DNA of 64,000 bases from Paenibacillus sp. SYP-B3998 (GTDB lineage: Bacteria; Bacillota; Bacilli; Paenibacillales; NBRC-103111). The stretch lies in contig NZ_JAAIKC010000007.1 of NCBI RefSeq assembly GCF_010820665.1, forward strand, positions 186,001-250,000, written 5' to 3'. Shown piece after piece: positions 15,303 to 23,932 of this stretch (the stretch's first letter is position 1; each line of letters opens with the position of its first letter). The position numbers and the translations under genes are program-made. Under the pieces are notes generated by a model that was given only the letters and a program-made list of their open reading frames with translations, did not search any database and was not told the DNA's origin.

Positions 15303-17531
15303 ATGATTCGTAAATTAACTTCGATTTCGTTTAAACATACAGCACTAGCGCTCTTGGTGACCGGTGGCTTGACCGCAGCAGCATGGACAGCGCCAGCTGT
15401 ACACGCTGCTGGCGAAGGGGTCTACATCTCGAACACATCCTATTTTACATTGGATCAAGCTGAACTTTCCTCCTCCTCTCTCCAATTTTCCGTTGTTTTA
15501 CATAACGGTGAGCGTACGGCGATAGACTTTAACCAATACGGTGTGCGAGTCACCGACACAGCCGGGCACAGCTATACGGCCAAATTAAGCGAGAAGAAGA
15601 GCGGGAGTGTTCTTCCTGGAGAGCAGCAGAGTTTCCGCTTCTATTCCAGTCTGGCAGCGGGTGAAACGGCCGATCAATTGAAGGTAGATGTGTTCCGTTG
15701 GGATACTGGTAAAGCCGATTTCATGACCCATCTTGGCGATCTCCCTGTAGCTTCGGTCGTGCAAGCAGGTCAAGTGAACGTGCCGGAGGAAATGATTAAT
15801 CTCCACACGTTAGATAGCACCTTAGCTAATGATGCTTCCATATCTTTTCAATTGGGGCAGAGCGTTCGTGTGTCAGAGAACGGCAAGTGGTACATGTATA
15901 CGCAATTATCGGCCAAAAATCTGGGCTCAAGCAGTGTGAAACTGCCCGCAGGTCTTCAGATGAGACTTGTAGATGCTGATGGACTGCAATACACGTCTAC
16001 AATCGCTAACGGATCGGGTACGACGTTCCTGCCGAGCCAATCAGATACGGTTACATTAAAAACTCCGGTATCTAAGAAGATGGCGACAACCGGATTATCG
16101 TTAGAATTTTACTACTTGAACCAAAGTGAAGATGTTTCCTTAGGTACGATGAACTTGAACACATCGCTGCAAACAACGCCATTAGATACGAAACAAGCTT
16201 ATATCGGTCAACAAGAGGGTGAACAAATCACTGTGAAGGCGAACAGCTCTGTTTATTCCAAGCAAGCGGACGGCGTTCATGTCCAAACGGTTGTAACACT
16301 TAGTAATGATGGTGAGGCTACAGCGTCAATACCTTCCTTCTACGCCTCCTATCAATTCGGCGATTCAGGAACGTCCATAACAGCCACAGATAATTCGTCT
16401 CGGAACGATTACTTGGCTTCGAAGGAGACAGCAACCTACTATTTTAACGCGATCCTGCCAAGTGGAGTCGATCTGAATGTGGCGCAGCTTGTCCTGTGGG
16501 AGAAGACGCCGACAATATCAACCGCTGGAAGTTCAGCAAGCGGAGGAAATGCCGCCAGCCCTACAGGTACCGCTAGTTCTACGGGCGCTGCAAGTTCCAC
16601 GTCGAGCGGAACAACCACTAACGCATCAGCAGGCTCGACAGCTTCTTCAGCAAGCAATTCAAATAACACTGCGACAACAACGAACCAGATGCCCGTTGCT
16701 GTGTTCCTTTTGAAGGGGGCCAGCGAAGCCAAGAATGGGTTCACGACGGCAGCGAGCTATAAGCTAGGCAGCAAGCTAGCTTTTAGTAACAGTTCAATGA
16801 TTAATAAAAATCTAGATGTATCTCTTGTTGAGCTGCATGCACATGAAAATGATGATCTGGGTTATAAAACGGCAGTAGCCAAGTACAAAATTACGAATAA
16901 CGGAGCAAGTACCCTTGCACTCCCTGAGCTTCAGAATGAGCTGATTAATAGCAGCGGCAATTCCTACACAGGGGCTAGGCAAAGCACTGTGGCTACCCAG
17001 ATTACACCAGGCAGCTCTTATATTGTCAGTTACTCCTATTTGCTCCCGAATAAGAAGGGGGTCGAAGACGAGGCATTCGCGCTCCATGTGTTCGATGATA
17101 AATCCGTTTCTGAAGGTAAAGTGTCGATCGGCACGTATCAGGTAGCGCTTCAGAAAGAGGAAGACAGTGATACGCTTTCGCTCTATCCGTTCTCGATCAA
17201 AGTGAACAGCGATTCGATTAGCTGGCTCTATAACAATGGCACTTACTCCTATCAGTTGAACTTGGATCTTGATATTACACATGAGGATCAAGTGATTATT
17301 GATTCGAATTTCTCTAAGATCGAATTCGATATGGTCGATTCTCTCGGTCGCGTCGTAGGTACACAGCAAGCCACCCTGACGGGAACAGCCAAATTGACTA
17401 GCGGTAAACAGAAGATTGTCGTCACAGGCTTGAAAAACGAGCAGGTAGACTCAGGGATTAAAGTCAACATGTATGAAGTTATTGAGACACCGAACGGAAC
17501 AGCTAAACGCTTAATTAAACAATTCCAATAA
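15303..17531 (+). CDS. Large secreted protein of five tandem beta-sandwich-like modules
   Basis: 742 aa. Signal peptide with two basic residues and a hydrophobic core, ending near VHAA (about residue 37). I see five similar segments of about 85-110 residues (near 45-140, 180-285, 310-400, 510-600 and 630-730). Each runs: alternating strands, N-x-G turn, 'G..Y' strand, a 'L.PG..' or 'L.SGQ' turn and a closing strand (for example VTDTAGHSYTAKL, LVDADGLQYTSTI, LINSSGNSYTGAR, MVDSLGRVVGTQ), resembling DUF4352/Ig-like extracellular modules. A Ser/Ala/Thr/Gly/Asn-rich linker (about 410-465) divides modules 3 and 4. No catalytic motif. Last gene of the efflux operon, 24 bases after the permease with AGGAGG; may bind a compound or scaffold the pump outside. 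Confidence 0.7.
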   Translation: MIRKLTSISFKHTALALLVTGGLTAAAWTAPAVHAAGEGVYISNTSYFTLDQAELSSSSLQFSVVLHNGERTAIDFNQYGVRVTDTAGHSYTAKLSEKKSGSVLPGEQQSFRFYSSLAAGETADQLKVDVFRWDTGKADFMTHLGDLPVASVVQAGQVNVPEEMINLHTLDSTLANDASISFQLGQSVRVSENGKWYMYTQLSAKNLGSSSVKLPAGLQMRLVDADGLQYTSTIANGSGTTFLPSQSDTVTLKTPVSKKMATTGLSLEFYYLNQSEDVSLGTMNLNTSLQTTPLDTKQAYIGQQEGEQITVKANSSVYSKQADGVHVQTVVTLSNDGEATASIPSFYASYQFGDSGTSITATDNSSRNDYLASKETATYYFNAILPSGVDLNVAQLVLWEKTPTISTAGSSASGGNAASPTGTASSTGAASSTSSGTTTNASAGSTASSASNSNNTATTTNQMPVAVFLLKGASEAKNGFTTAASYKLGSKLAFSNSSMINKNLDVSLVELHAHENDDLGYKTAVAKYKITNNGASTLALPELQNELINSSGNSYTGARQSTVATQITPGSSYIVSYSYLLPNKKGVEDEAFALHVFDDKSVSEGKVSIGTYQVALQKEEDSDTLSLYPFSIKVNSDSISWLYNNGTYSYQLNLDLDITHEDQVIIDSNFSKIEFDMVDSLGRVVGTQQATLTGTAKLTSGKQKIVVTGLKNEQVDSGIKVNMYEVIETPNGTAKRLIKQFQ

Positions 17532-17541
17532 CAAGGCATAT

Positions 17542-18528
17542 TTATTTTACGTCGTAGTTTTTTACGATAGTGGGTTCGATCCATCGCTTCTTAACGTGCT
17601 CGCGGCGGTGGATGATAACGCGATCTTTGTAGACATCAACGAGCAGACTCTGACTGATCGCGCGTGTCTCAGGCTCGTTGTTTCCGTTCCATACTTGACG
17701 GATAGAGGCGCTGGAAGCGGCAAGAAATTTCAACTGGTTTACTTGGTTCGTTGTTTCTAGATTCCAGTGGGTATGCCCACTGAATAAAATGACGTTCGGA
17801 TGCGTATCGAGCAGTGTCCGCAGCTCTCTGTGCTGGACGACGCCCAGCTCACGATCTGTACCATCGAGCGTATGCGGCAGCGGCTGATGGAGGAACACGA
17901 AGACAGGCTTGCCGGCATCAGCGGTAGAGGAGGCATCCAATCTATCTTTAAGCCAGGCAAGCTGCTCCTGGGATAAAAATGCATCTTCGCCCACTGAAGC
18001 ATCTACATCGCGATAAGCTTCCCCGCTTAGGAAGAGGAAGCGGTACCCGTCAAGGACAAGCTCGTGGTAGGGCTTATCATAGTGAAACATACGATTGAAC
18101 TGCTCGACGGCTTGCCGACTCGACCAGTTCGGATTGAGCTTCCTGGTGTCCATCCCACCCTCAGGTGTGCGCCACATGCGATAGTAGTCATGGTTACCCA
18201 TCGTCGCATGGACTGGAGCATGAGGCAGCCTGCTCAGCAGACCGAGCAAGCTGCGGTAATCCCCCTCATCTCCGTCGGTGAGGTCGCCGTTAAGGACAAG
18301 GAGCTTGCTGTCCGGACGCAGCGCGTGATGATCCTTCAACGCGTTCTGGAACCGCTGTTGGGCTTCTCCGTCCCAGGAGATGATGTGTATATCGCTGAGG
18401 ACGGAGAATGAAAACAAAGGGGCTGCTGGAGGCTCGGCGGCCACCTTGAACGTGGCTGCCGCTTCTTCGAAGGGCAGCATAAGGAGTACAAGGCTAGTGA
18501 AACAGATACGAAGCAAGAAACGGTTCAT
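17542..18528 (-). CDS. Secreted calcineurin-like metallophosphoesterase
   Basis: 328 aa with a signal peptide (to about AAA, residue 25). All motifs of the calcineurin-like dimetal phosphoesterase fold are visible in order: SDIHIISWD, LNGDLTDGD, MGNHDYYR, FLHQPLPH and FSGHTHWN. The C-terminal part is beta-rich. Acts outside the membrane; substrate (nucleotide, phospholipid, wall polymer) unknown. Its stop lies only 10 bases from the stop of the convergent five-module protein and no clear hairpin separates them, so the two 3' ends may overlap in transcripts. AAGGTGG precedes the ATG. Confidence 0.85.
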   Translation of the reverse strand: MNRFLLRICFTSLVLLMLPFEEAAATFKVAAEPPAAPLFSFSVLSDIHIISWDGEAQQRFQNALKDHHALRPDSKLLVLNGDLTDGDEGDYRSLLGLLSRLPHAPVHATMGNHDYYRMWRTPEGGMDTRKLNPNWSSRQAVEQFNRMFHYDKPYHELVLDGYRFLFLSGEAYRDVDASVGEDAFLSQEQLAWLKDRLDASSTADAGKPVFVFLHQPLPHTLDGTDRELGVVQHRELRTLLDTHPNVILFSGHTHWNLETTNQVNQLKFLAASSASIRQVWNGNNEPETRAISQSLLVDVYKDRVIIHRREHVKKRWIEPTIVKNYDVK

Positions 18529-18596
18529 GATTGGTAATTCCCACCTTATTACATGATGAAATAGTATGTGTTTAAGTAAGGAGGGCTATACAAAAA

Positions 18597-18629
18597 AACA
18601 AGACCTTTCCTTGGGGGATAGGTCTTGTT
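18597..18629 (-). terminator. Terminator of the solute-binding protein gene
   Basis: CAAGACCT and AGGTCTTG arms, followed on the minus strand by a run of T (A-run at 18592-18598 on plus). Confidence 0.8.
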
Positions 18630-18633
18630 GCAT

Positions 18634-20064
18634 TTATTTTTGCTGGGCTGCTTTCTGCGCATCCGCTTCTTGCTTAGCTTTCAGGAGCTGCTCTTGTCCC
18701 TTTTCCTGAATCATTTTCAAAGCTTCGTCCGCTGTTTTCTTACCGTCGAGAACCGCTTGAATTTCTTGATTAGCTAACGTCGTGAATGGCTGGTAGAAGC
18801 CGGATGGGATCTTGTCGTACCCTTTATAAATGCTGTTAGGATTAGGTTTAAGCAGATAGAACGGCTCTAAACTATGACCGTCTTTTTCTTTGGCATAGGC
18901 CGTGCGGGTCATCAGACCTTGGGACGATTTGGACATGACTCTCGCATATTCATCGCTGTTAATATATTTGACGAATTCCCATGCTGCCCGTGTATTAGCA
19001 GATTGCGCGTTGATAGCGAAAATTTGTGAAACCGAAACGTTATTAGAAAAGTCTGGGTTCTGGGGGTCGATGGGGACCGTTACGATATCCCAGTTGACAG
19101 GCTTTACATCTTTCAAACGATCTTTAACCTCTTGCAAATTTTGCATCATATAATTGCCGTCAATCGTCATAGCCACTTTACCCATGGCAAATTTATTTTC
19201 TTTGAGATAGTCTTCATACATGCGCTGCCCATTCTCGTTATTCTCATTTTTCGGTATGTATAAAGCGCCTGATTTCATGGAATCCACGGTAAGCTGCAGC
19301 GCCTTTTTCCATGCATCGGTCTGGATCGTTAATTTCATCTGATCGGCATCAAAATAGGAGAGACCTAGCGTAGTCCCAATGCTGCTCATATACTGGTAGC
19401 CAACCCCTTCTCGCATATAAGAGTAAGCGGAAAAACCATAAATACGTTGATCGCCTTGACCATCGGTGGGGAACCGTTTAGCAAGATTGAGGACATCCTC
19501 CCAACTCATTTTATTTTTGGGAAGCTCAATCCCATACTGCTCAAACAAATCCTTGTTGTAGTAAAGCGCTTGGCTGTAGAACTCAGGGGAAAGTCCGTAA
19601 AGCTTACCTTCGCCTTTACCTTTAATCGTTTCTAACGTTGAAGGGTGCAGTTGCTCCACGTCAAACTTATCCTGCTTGATCACATCGTCAATCGCATAGA
19701 GACGTCCTTTTTGCACGAACTTCTCAAGTTGCTCTGTCCCTTGAACAAGGATTACATCGGGCTTTTCTTCCTCAAGCAATTTATCTAGTGCTTGCTCGGG
19801 ATCCGTGTTGGGTCCATAAATACCTTGGTTCGATACGACCTCAACATCAATGTTGGGGTTCTTCGCCATGAAAAGATTGCCGTACTGCTGGTAGAACGAG
19901 TTTTTATCATAATACATGACTTTAATCGTAGCCTTTTCGTCTTTCCCCAGCTTTTTGAGGGAGCTGCCCTCGCTAGAAGTTCCATTAGCGTTCATTGAGA
20001 AATTGCAGCCTGTAAGTGAAGCGGAAATCATAATTGCAGTAAGCGGAACCATCCAACGTTTCAT
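18634..20064 (-). CDS. Extracellular solute-binding lipoprotein (family 1)
   Basis: 476 aa. Lipoprotein signal with lipobox LTGC (Cys about 20). The rest fits ABC-importer substrate-binding family 1: IKVMYYDKNSFYQQYGNLF near the N-terminus, SPEFYSQALYYNKDLFEQYGI (in part) and KNKMSWEDVLNLAKRF in the middle, QIFAINAQSANTRAAWEFVKYI in the last third. Sugar or oligosaccharide is the usual substrate class. No permease or ATPase gene is adjacent, so it is an orphan binding protein here. GGAGG is five bases before the ATG. The region between it and the next gene holds the divergent promoter of the YtrA-like operon. Confidence 0.85.
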   Translation of the reverse strand: MKRWMVPLTAIMISASLTGCNFSMNANGTSSEGSSLKKLGKDEKATIKVMYYDKNSFYQQYGNLFMAKNPNIDVEVVSNQGIYGPNTDPEQALDKLLEEEKPDVILVQGTEQLEKFVQKGRLYAIDDVIKQDKFDVEQLHPSTLETIKGKGEGKLYGLSPEFYSQALYYNKDLFEQYGIELPKNKMSWEDVLNLAKRFPTDGQGDQRIYGFSAYSYMREGVGYQYMSSIGTTLGLSYFDADQMKLTIQTDAWKKALQLTVDSMKSGALYIPKNENNENGQRMYEDYLKENKFAMGKVAMTIDGNYMMQNLQEVKDRLKDVKPVNWDIVTVPIDPQNPDFSNNVSVSQIFAINAQSANTRAAWEFVKYINSDEYARVMSKSSQGLMTRTAYAKEKDGHSLEPFYLLKPNPNSIYKGYDKIPSGFYQPFTTLANQEIQAVLDGKKTADEALKMIQEKGQEQLLKAKQEADAQKAAQQK

Positions 20065-20200
20065 AGTAACCTCCAGTTACACTTCCAAATATAGTAAAAA
20101 TCCTTCCTTTATCATACACAAACATCCATTAAACTACAAATTATTCCAAATAAACATCGATATGAGCAATTGGGGTGTTACCTATTTTTTGGAATTTGTA

Positions 20201-20229
20201 TTGACTTATAACTTAATTGCTTATATAGT
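20201..20229 (+). promoter_or_regulatory. Promoter of the YtrA-like operon
   Basis: TTGACT (20201-20206), 17 bases, TATAGT (20224-20229). Confidence 0.65.
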
Positions 20230-20249
20230 TAATTACATGAGTAACTAAC
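20228..20249. promoter_or_regulatory. Palindromic operator GTTAnTTAC-N4-GTAAnTAAC
   Basis: GTTAATTAC (20228-20236) and GTAACTAAC (20241-20249) are inverted with 8 of 9 positions matching. It begins within the -10 box and covers the expected transcription start, the right place for repression by the GntR-family protein encoded just downstream. Confidence 0.55.
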
Positions 20250-20277
20250 CAATATGGTGGTGAGGATTTTGGGATTT

Positions 20278-20637
20278 ATGATGGATGATAGCCGCCCGAT
20301 CTTTGTGCAAATCGCAGAACGAATCGAGGATGACATTATTGAGGATCGGATGCCGGAGGAATCGCAGGTACCTTCAACGAATCAATTTGCCTCTTTTTAT
20401 CAGATTAATCCTGCGACCGCTGCGAAAGGTGTGAATCTGTTGGTGGATCAAGGCATTTTATACAAAAAGCGAGGGATTGGCATGTTTGTAGCCGCTGGTG
20501 CACGGATGAAACTGATGGAAAAGCGCAAAGAGCAATTTTATGAGCAGTATGTGGTGACGATGGTGAAGGAAGCAGAGAAATTGGGTATTACGGCGGAACA
20601 ATTAACAGAAATGATTCGGAGAGGGGAGCCAGTATGA
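20278..20637 (+). CDS. GntR-family regulator, YtrA subfamily
   Basis: About 119 aa (longer frame from 20254 is possible). The winged helix-turn-helix has the GntR layout: DDSRPIFVQIAERIEDDII, PEESQVPSTNQFASFYQINPATA (part of the recognition helix) and GILYKKRGIGMFV (wing). The short C-terminal tail in place of an effector domain is the mark of the YtrA subfamily, which usually represses a co-transcribed ABC transporter and in Bacillus responds to cell wall antibiotics. Start: ATG 20278 or 20281 fits the conserved N-terminus; GGTGAGG is 12 bases upstream. Coupled by ATGA overlap to the ATPase gene. Confidence 0.85.
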   Translation: MMDDSRPIFVQIAERIEDDIIEDRMPEESQVPSTNQFASFYQINPATAAKGVNLLVDQGILYKKRGIGMFVAAGARMKLMEKRKEQFYEQYVVTMVKEAEKLGITAEQLTEMIRRGEPV

Positions 20638-21527
20638 TGCCGAATATTATTGAAGTAAAGGGACTGACGAAATCTTATGGCAAAGTAACTGTGATCGAGG
20701 ATATCAGCTTTAAGATTGAAGCGAACAAAATATACGGTCTGCTTGGGAGAAATGGCGCAGGTAAAACAACCATTATGCACATGATTACAGCCCAATTATT
20801 TCCTACCAGTGGCGAGCTGAAGGTGTTTGATGAATCGCCATTTGAGAATCGTCGTGTGCTCAGTCGAATTTGTTTCATTAAAGAGAGCCAAAAGTATCCC
20901 GACAACTATCAGGTGGTGGATGTGCTGGAAGTTGCGGAAGCTTTATTTCCTAATTGGGACCGCGAGTATGCTTACGCGTTGATTGAAGATTTTCGCCTTC
21001 CACTCAAAAGAAAGATGAAGAAGCTGTCCCGAGGGATGCTATCCTCTGTGGGTATCGTTGTAGGGCTTGCCAGCCGTGCGCCGCTAACTATTTTCGATGA
21101 GCCTTATCTGGGGCTCGATGCGGTAGCGAGAAGTATGTTTTACGATCGATTGCTTCAAGATTATACAGAATATCCGCGAACGATTATTTTATCGACGCAC
21201 TTAATCGATGAGGTTAGCCGTCTTCTGGAGCATGTACTCGTCATTGATAACGGCAAGCTTATTATGGATGAAGATGCGGAGGAGCTTCGTGGTCGTGCAT
21301 GTACGGTAACGGGTTCTGCGGATGCCGTCAATACGTTCATTAAGGGGAAGGAAGTATTGGCGCGTACGCCATTCGGCGCTTTGGTCTCGGCTACAGTGGT
21401 TGGGGACTTGGATGTAAGCCAAAGGAAACAGGCTGAACGACTAGGGCTTGAACTTGGGGCGGTATCCTTGCAGCAATTGATGGTTCATCTGACGCGCAAC
21501 ACGTTAGAAAGAAAGGCGGCTGAATAA
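20634..21527 (+). CDS. ABC transporter ATPase (YtrB-like)
   Basis: 297 aa. Walker A GRNGAGKTT (about residues 38-46), signature LSRGMLSSVGIVVGLA (LSxGM variant, about 125), Walker B LTIFDEPYLGLD and H-loop STHLIDE. The C-terminal extension of about 75 residues has no known motif. Partners the membrane protein that starts three bases after its stop. Family members paired with YtrA-like repressors are induced by wall-active peptides. Confidence 0.9.
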   Translation: MMPNIIEVKGLTKSYGKVTVIEDISFKIEANKIYGLLGRNGAGKTTIMHMITAQLFPTSGELKVFDESPFENRRVLSRICFIKESQKYPDNYQVVDVLEVAEALFPNWDREYAYALIEDFRLPLKRKMKKLSRGMLSSVGIVVGLASRAPLTIFDEPYLGLDAVARSMFYDRLLQDYTEYPRTIILSTHLIDEVSRLLEHVLVIDNGKLIMDEDAEELRGRACTVTGSADAVNTFIKGKEVLARTPFGALVSATVVGDLDVSQRKQAERLGLELGAVSLQQLMVHLTRNTLERKAAE

Positions 21528-21529
21528 CT

Positions 21530-22213
21530 ATGAATCCTATTCAAAGCGTAATGAAGATGCATTTGCGAGATAAAGCGATGTGGTTCTATACCCCGTGGAT
21601 TATTATTGCGGCAAGTTTTGTGATTAATTTAGTTCTCGCGTTCAGTTTAAATGAAGAGGGCGCTTTTCATTCAGGCTCGGTCGTTGCTATTTTCATCTAT
21701 ACCTTTGTCGCTGGCACGGTTACTTTGAAAGAGACCTTCCCGTTTGCGCTGGGCTTAAGCGTACGGCGTAAGGATTACTTTCTAGGAACGTTCGCCACTG
21801 CCATGATGGTCAATCTTATCTCGGCCGTCATGCTCGCTGTATTATCGATAGCAGAGCAGGCTACGAACGGCTGGGGAACGCAGCTGTACTATTTTCAAGT
21901 GGAATTTCTTAAAGATGTGCCCTTAATCGGTATGCTAGGTATTTACTTTATCCTGTTGGTAAACATGTATTTTCTCGGCTTGGCTATCTCAAGTATTCAT
22001 AGACGTTTTGGTCGAAATGGGATGTTTGCTTTTTTTACCGCGGTGTTCCTGTTAGGCGTAGTTGGCACTTTTTTAAATGCGTATTTTCATTTGTGGGGCG
22101 ATATGTTCGGATGGTTGGTTCATCATTATAGGGAACTGTTCTGGTGGATGGTTCCCGCAATAGTAGGCTATCTGCTTATCGCCTATGCGCTTCTTCGTAA
22201 AGCAACTGTTTAG
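21530..22213 (+). CDS. ABC-2-type membrane protein partner
   Basis: 227 aa with about six hydrophobic helices (near residues 20-40, 50-70, 88-108, 125-150, 165-185, 200-220). No soluble domain. Position directly after the ATPase gene and size match the permease of small YtrBC-type transporters. Function is by context; sequence alone shows only a polytopic membrane protein. Confidence 0.75.
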   Translation: MNPIQSVMKMHLRDKAMWFYTPWIIIAASFVINLVLAFSLNEEGAFHSGSVVAIFIYTFVAGTVTLKETFPFALGLSVRRKDYFLGTFATAMMVNLISAVMLAVLSIAEQATNGWGTQLYYFQVEFLKDVPLIGMLGIYFILLVNMYFLGLAISSIHRRFGRNGMFAFFTAVFLLGVVGTFLNAYFHLWGDMFGWLVHHYRELFWWMVPAIVGYLLIAYALLRKATV

Positions 22214-22236
22214 TTGAGATTGATGTTTATTTTATC

Positions 22237-22274
22237 AAAAGTCGTCAAAGGAGCGTATCCTTGGCGGCTTTTTG
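22237..22274 (+). terminator. Terminator of the YtrA-like operon
   Basis: AAAAGTCGTCAAAGGA and TCCTTGGCGGCTTTTT arms with T-run. The following 190 bases up to the next gene show no convincing promoter. Confidence 0.7.
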
Positions 22275-22465
22275 CTTTGCATGCGGAAGCTCTATACAGT
22301 CCCCGAATTATGCGAGAGCTTGTCTTATCCGCAGGTCGTAGGTTGGCCCCGACTTAGGTCTAGGAACAAAAACCGTCGCGAGTCCGTTTTGGAAAGCTTC
22401 GTTTTTACCTAGAATAAAGACATGAAGAAGAGCACGACACACAACGAAAGGCGGTGACGAAAACG

Positions 22466-22765
22466 ATGAAAAAAAATACAGGTTTTGCGGTTCTGCTAAT
22501 CGCATTCGGTGCGCTGATCCTGCTGAATAAGCTGGGCCTCCACATGGGACCGTTTATTGGCTCCATCATGGGATATGTCATTCCGCTTGCAATGGTGGGT
22601 CTAGGTTATGTCGGTATTAAAAACGGCAGCAAAATTGGTTGGATCATTGCCGGACTCGGTATCATCATCCTGCTTGGCAAATTATCCGGTTGGTTGATCA
22701 TTTTACTGGCAATTGGCTTGATCGGTTATGGTTTCACGATGTTGTCTGGCAGATCGCGGGTTTAA
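22466..22765 (+). CDS. Small polytopic membrane protein, LiaI/LiaF-TM-like
   Basis: 99 aa, four hydrophobic stretches (about 6-22, 32-48, 54-72, 76-90), matching the LiaI/LiaF transmembrane domain pattern (GALILLNKLG, GYVIPLAMVGLGYVGIKNGSK, IIILLGKLSG in pieces). GTG 22454 would start inside the ribosome binding site, so ATG 22466 with AAAGGCGG upstream is chosen. It heads a run LiaI-like, PspA, PspC, PspA; in Bacillus LiaI recruits the PspA homologue LiaH to the membrane under envelope stress. Confidence 0.7.
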   Translation: MKKNTGFAVLLIAFGALILLNKLGLHMGPFIGSIMGYVIPLAMVGLGYVGIKNGSKIGWIIAGLGIIILLGKLSGWLIILLAIGLIGYGFTMLSGRSRV

Positions 22766-22809
22766 CCAACAGAAACAGATTTTAGAGATTGAAAAAGGTG
22801 GAATGTGAA

Positions 22810-23469
22810 ATGAGCCTAATCAGGCGTATGAGAGATATTACCGTAGCCACACTGAATGAACATTTGGAACGTTCGGAAGACCCGGTTCGCTTGATTGATC
22901 AATACTTAGCTGCGCAACGTGAGCAACTGCAGCAATCCGAAAAACTGTACCAACAATGTGTTGGCCACGCAGCTGCGCTTCGTCAGCAGTATCTGACGGC
23001 GCTAGAAACCAAAGAGAAGCGCGAGCATCAAGCGCTGTTGGCATTGAAAGCCGGCGAGGAACATATGGCGCGGATTGTACTTCAAGAGAAGCTACAAGCT
23101 GAAGAGAAAAGCGAGCAGTACCGTGAACTCTACGAGCAAGCGAAACAGTCCATCCTTGATTTGGATGAAGAACTTCAGCAACTGAAAGCTGATTACAGAG
23201 AAGTGGCAGATAAACGCAGCTACTATCTGGCACGAATGGAATCTGCACGCTTGCAGCAAAAGCTACATGCTCGGGCGAGTAGTGTAGCACAGGATGCTAC
23301 ACCGAGGATGTTCGGTCGCTTGGAAGAGCGCGTATCCGATATGGAGCTTAACGCAAGGACGCTCCGCGATGTAAGACGAATGAGCCGTGAAAGCTATTAT
23401 ACGGCGGGCAATCCGGCTGTAGATGCTGAACTAGAAGCGTTGCGGAACAAACTGAAGCAGGAGGGATAA
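22810..23469 (+). CDS. PspA/IM30-family protein, copy 1
   Basis: 219 aa. N-terminal amphipathic helix SLIRRMRDITVATLNEHLERSEDPVRLIDQYL (in part) is the membrane-binding start of PspA proteins; the rest is long coiled coil rich in E/Q/K/L. These ESCRT-III-like proteins polymerise on damaged cytoplasmic membrane. ATG 22810 is chosen (AAGGTGG eight bases upstream) instead of TTG 22789. The second paralogue lies two genes on; the two share layout, but copy 1 has more Gln/Arg. Confidence 0.88.
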   Translation: MSLIRRMRDITVATLNEHLERSEDPVRLIDQYLAAQREQLQQSEKLYQQCVGHAAALRQQYLTALETKEKREHQALLALKAGEEHMARIVLQEKLQAEEKSEQYRELYEQAKQSILDLDEELQQLKADYREVADKRSYYLARMESARLQQKLHARASSVAQDATPRMFGRLEERVSDMELNARTLRDVRRMSRESYYTAGNPAVDAELEALRNKLKQEG

Positions 23470-23476
23470 CAAGATC

Positions 23477-23929
23477 ATGAGCAAAGTATATCGCTCACGT
23501 AGAGATAAGAAAGTAACCGGCTTATGCGGCGGACTCGCCGAAGCCATGAATGTAGATGCAACACTATTACGCTTACTCGTGGTCATTACGACTTTTTTCA
23601 CTGGAGGAACCGTCATCTTCATCTACTTTATTGCTGCGGTTGTGATACCGAAAGAACCTGGGTTTGATCAACCCCCCTATGATCCTTATGCAGGCTCATA
23701 TGGCCGACAAGGCTATAACGGCGGGAATTGGAATTCGCAGAGACCCCAACCAGGTCCAACGGCTGCAAACCCTAACTATAATGCAGCATATGATGCTCCA
23801 AAAACGAACAATATCGACGAAATGATGAAAGATATTGAGAAGAAAGCACTGCAAAGAGAAATCGAAGAACTGAGAGCCAAAGTCGCTCGTTACGAACATA
23901 CTAATGATAATAATAAAGGAGACGTGTAA
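23477..23929 (+). CDS. PspC-domain membrane protein with C-terminal coiled coil
   Basis: 150 aa. The PspC domain is clear: YRSRRDKKVTGLCGGLAEAMNVD (in part) followed by one membrane helix (about 30-55, LLVVITTFFTGGTVIFIYFIAAVVIP). Then a Tyr/Gly/Asn/Pro-rich linker (60-105) and a charged coiled coil (NIDEMMKDIEKKALQREIEE, about 113-145). The coiled coil could meet the PspA rods made by the genes on either side; this pairing is inference. AGGAGGG precedes ATG 23477. Confidence 0.85.
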   Translation: MSKVYRSRRDKKVTGLCGGLAEAMNVDATLLRLLVVITTFFTGGTVIFIYFIAAVVIPKEPGFDQPPYDPYAGSYGRQGYNGGNWNSQRPQPGPTAANPNYNAAYDAPKTNNIDEMMKDIEKKALQREIEELRAKVARYEHTNDNNKGDV

Positions 23930-23932
23930 ACC

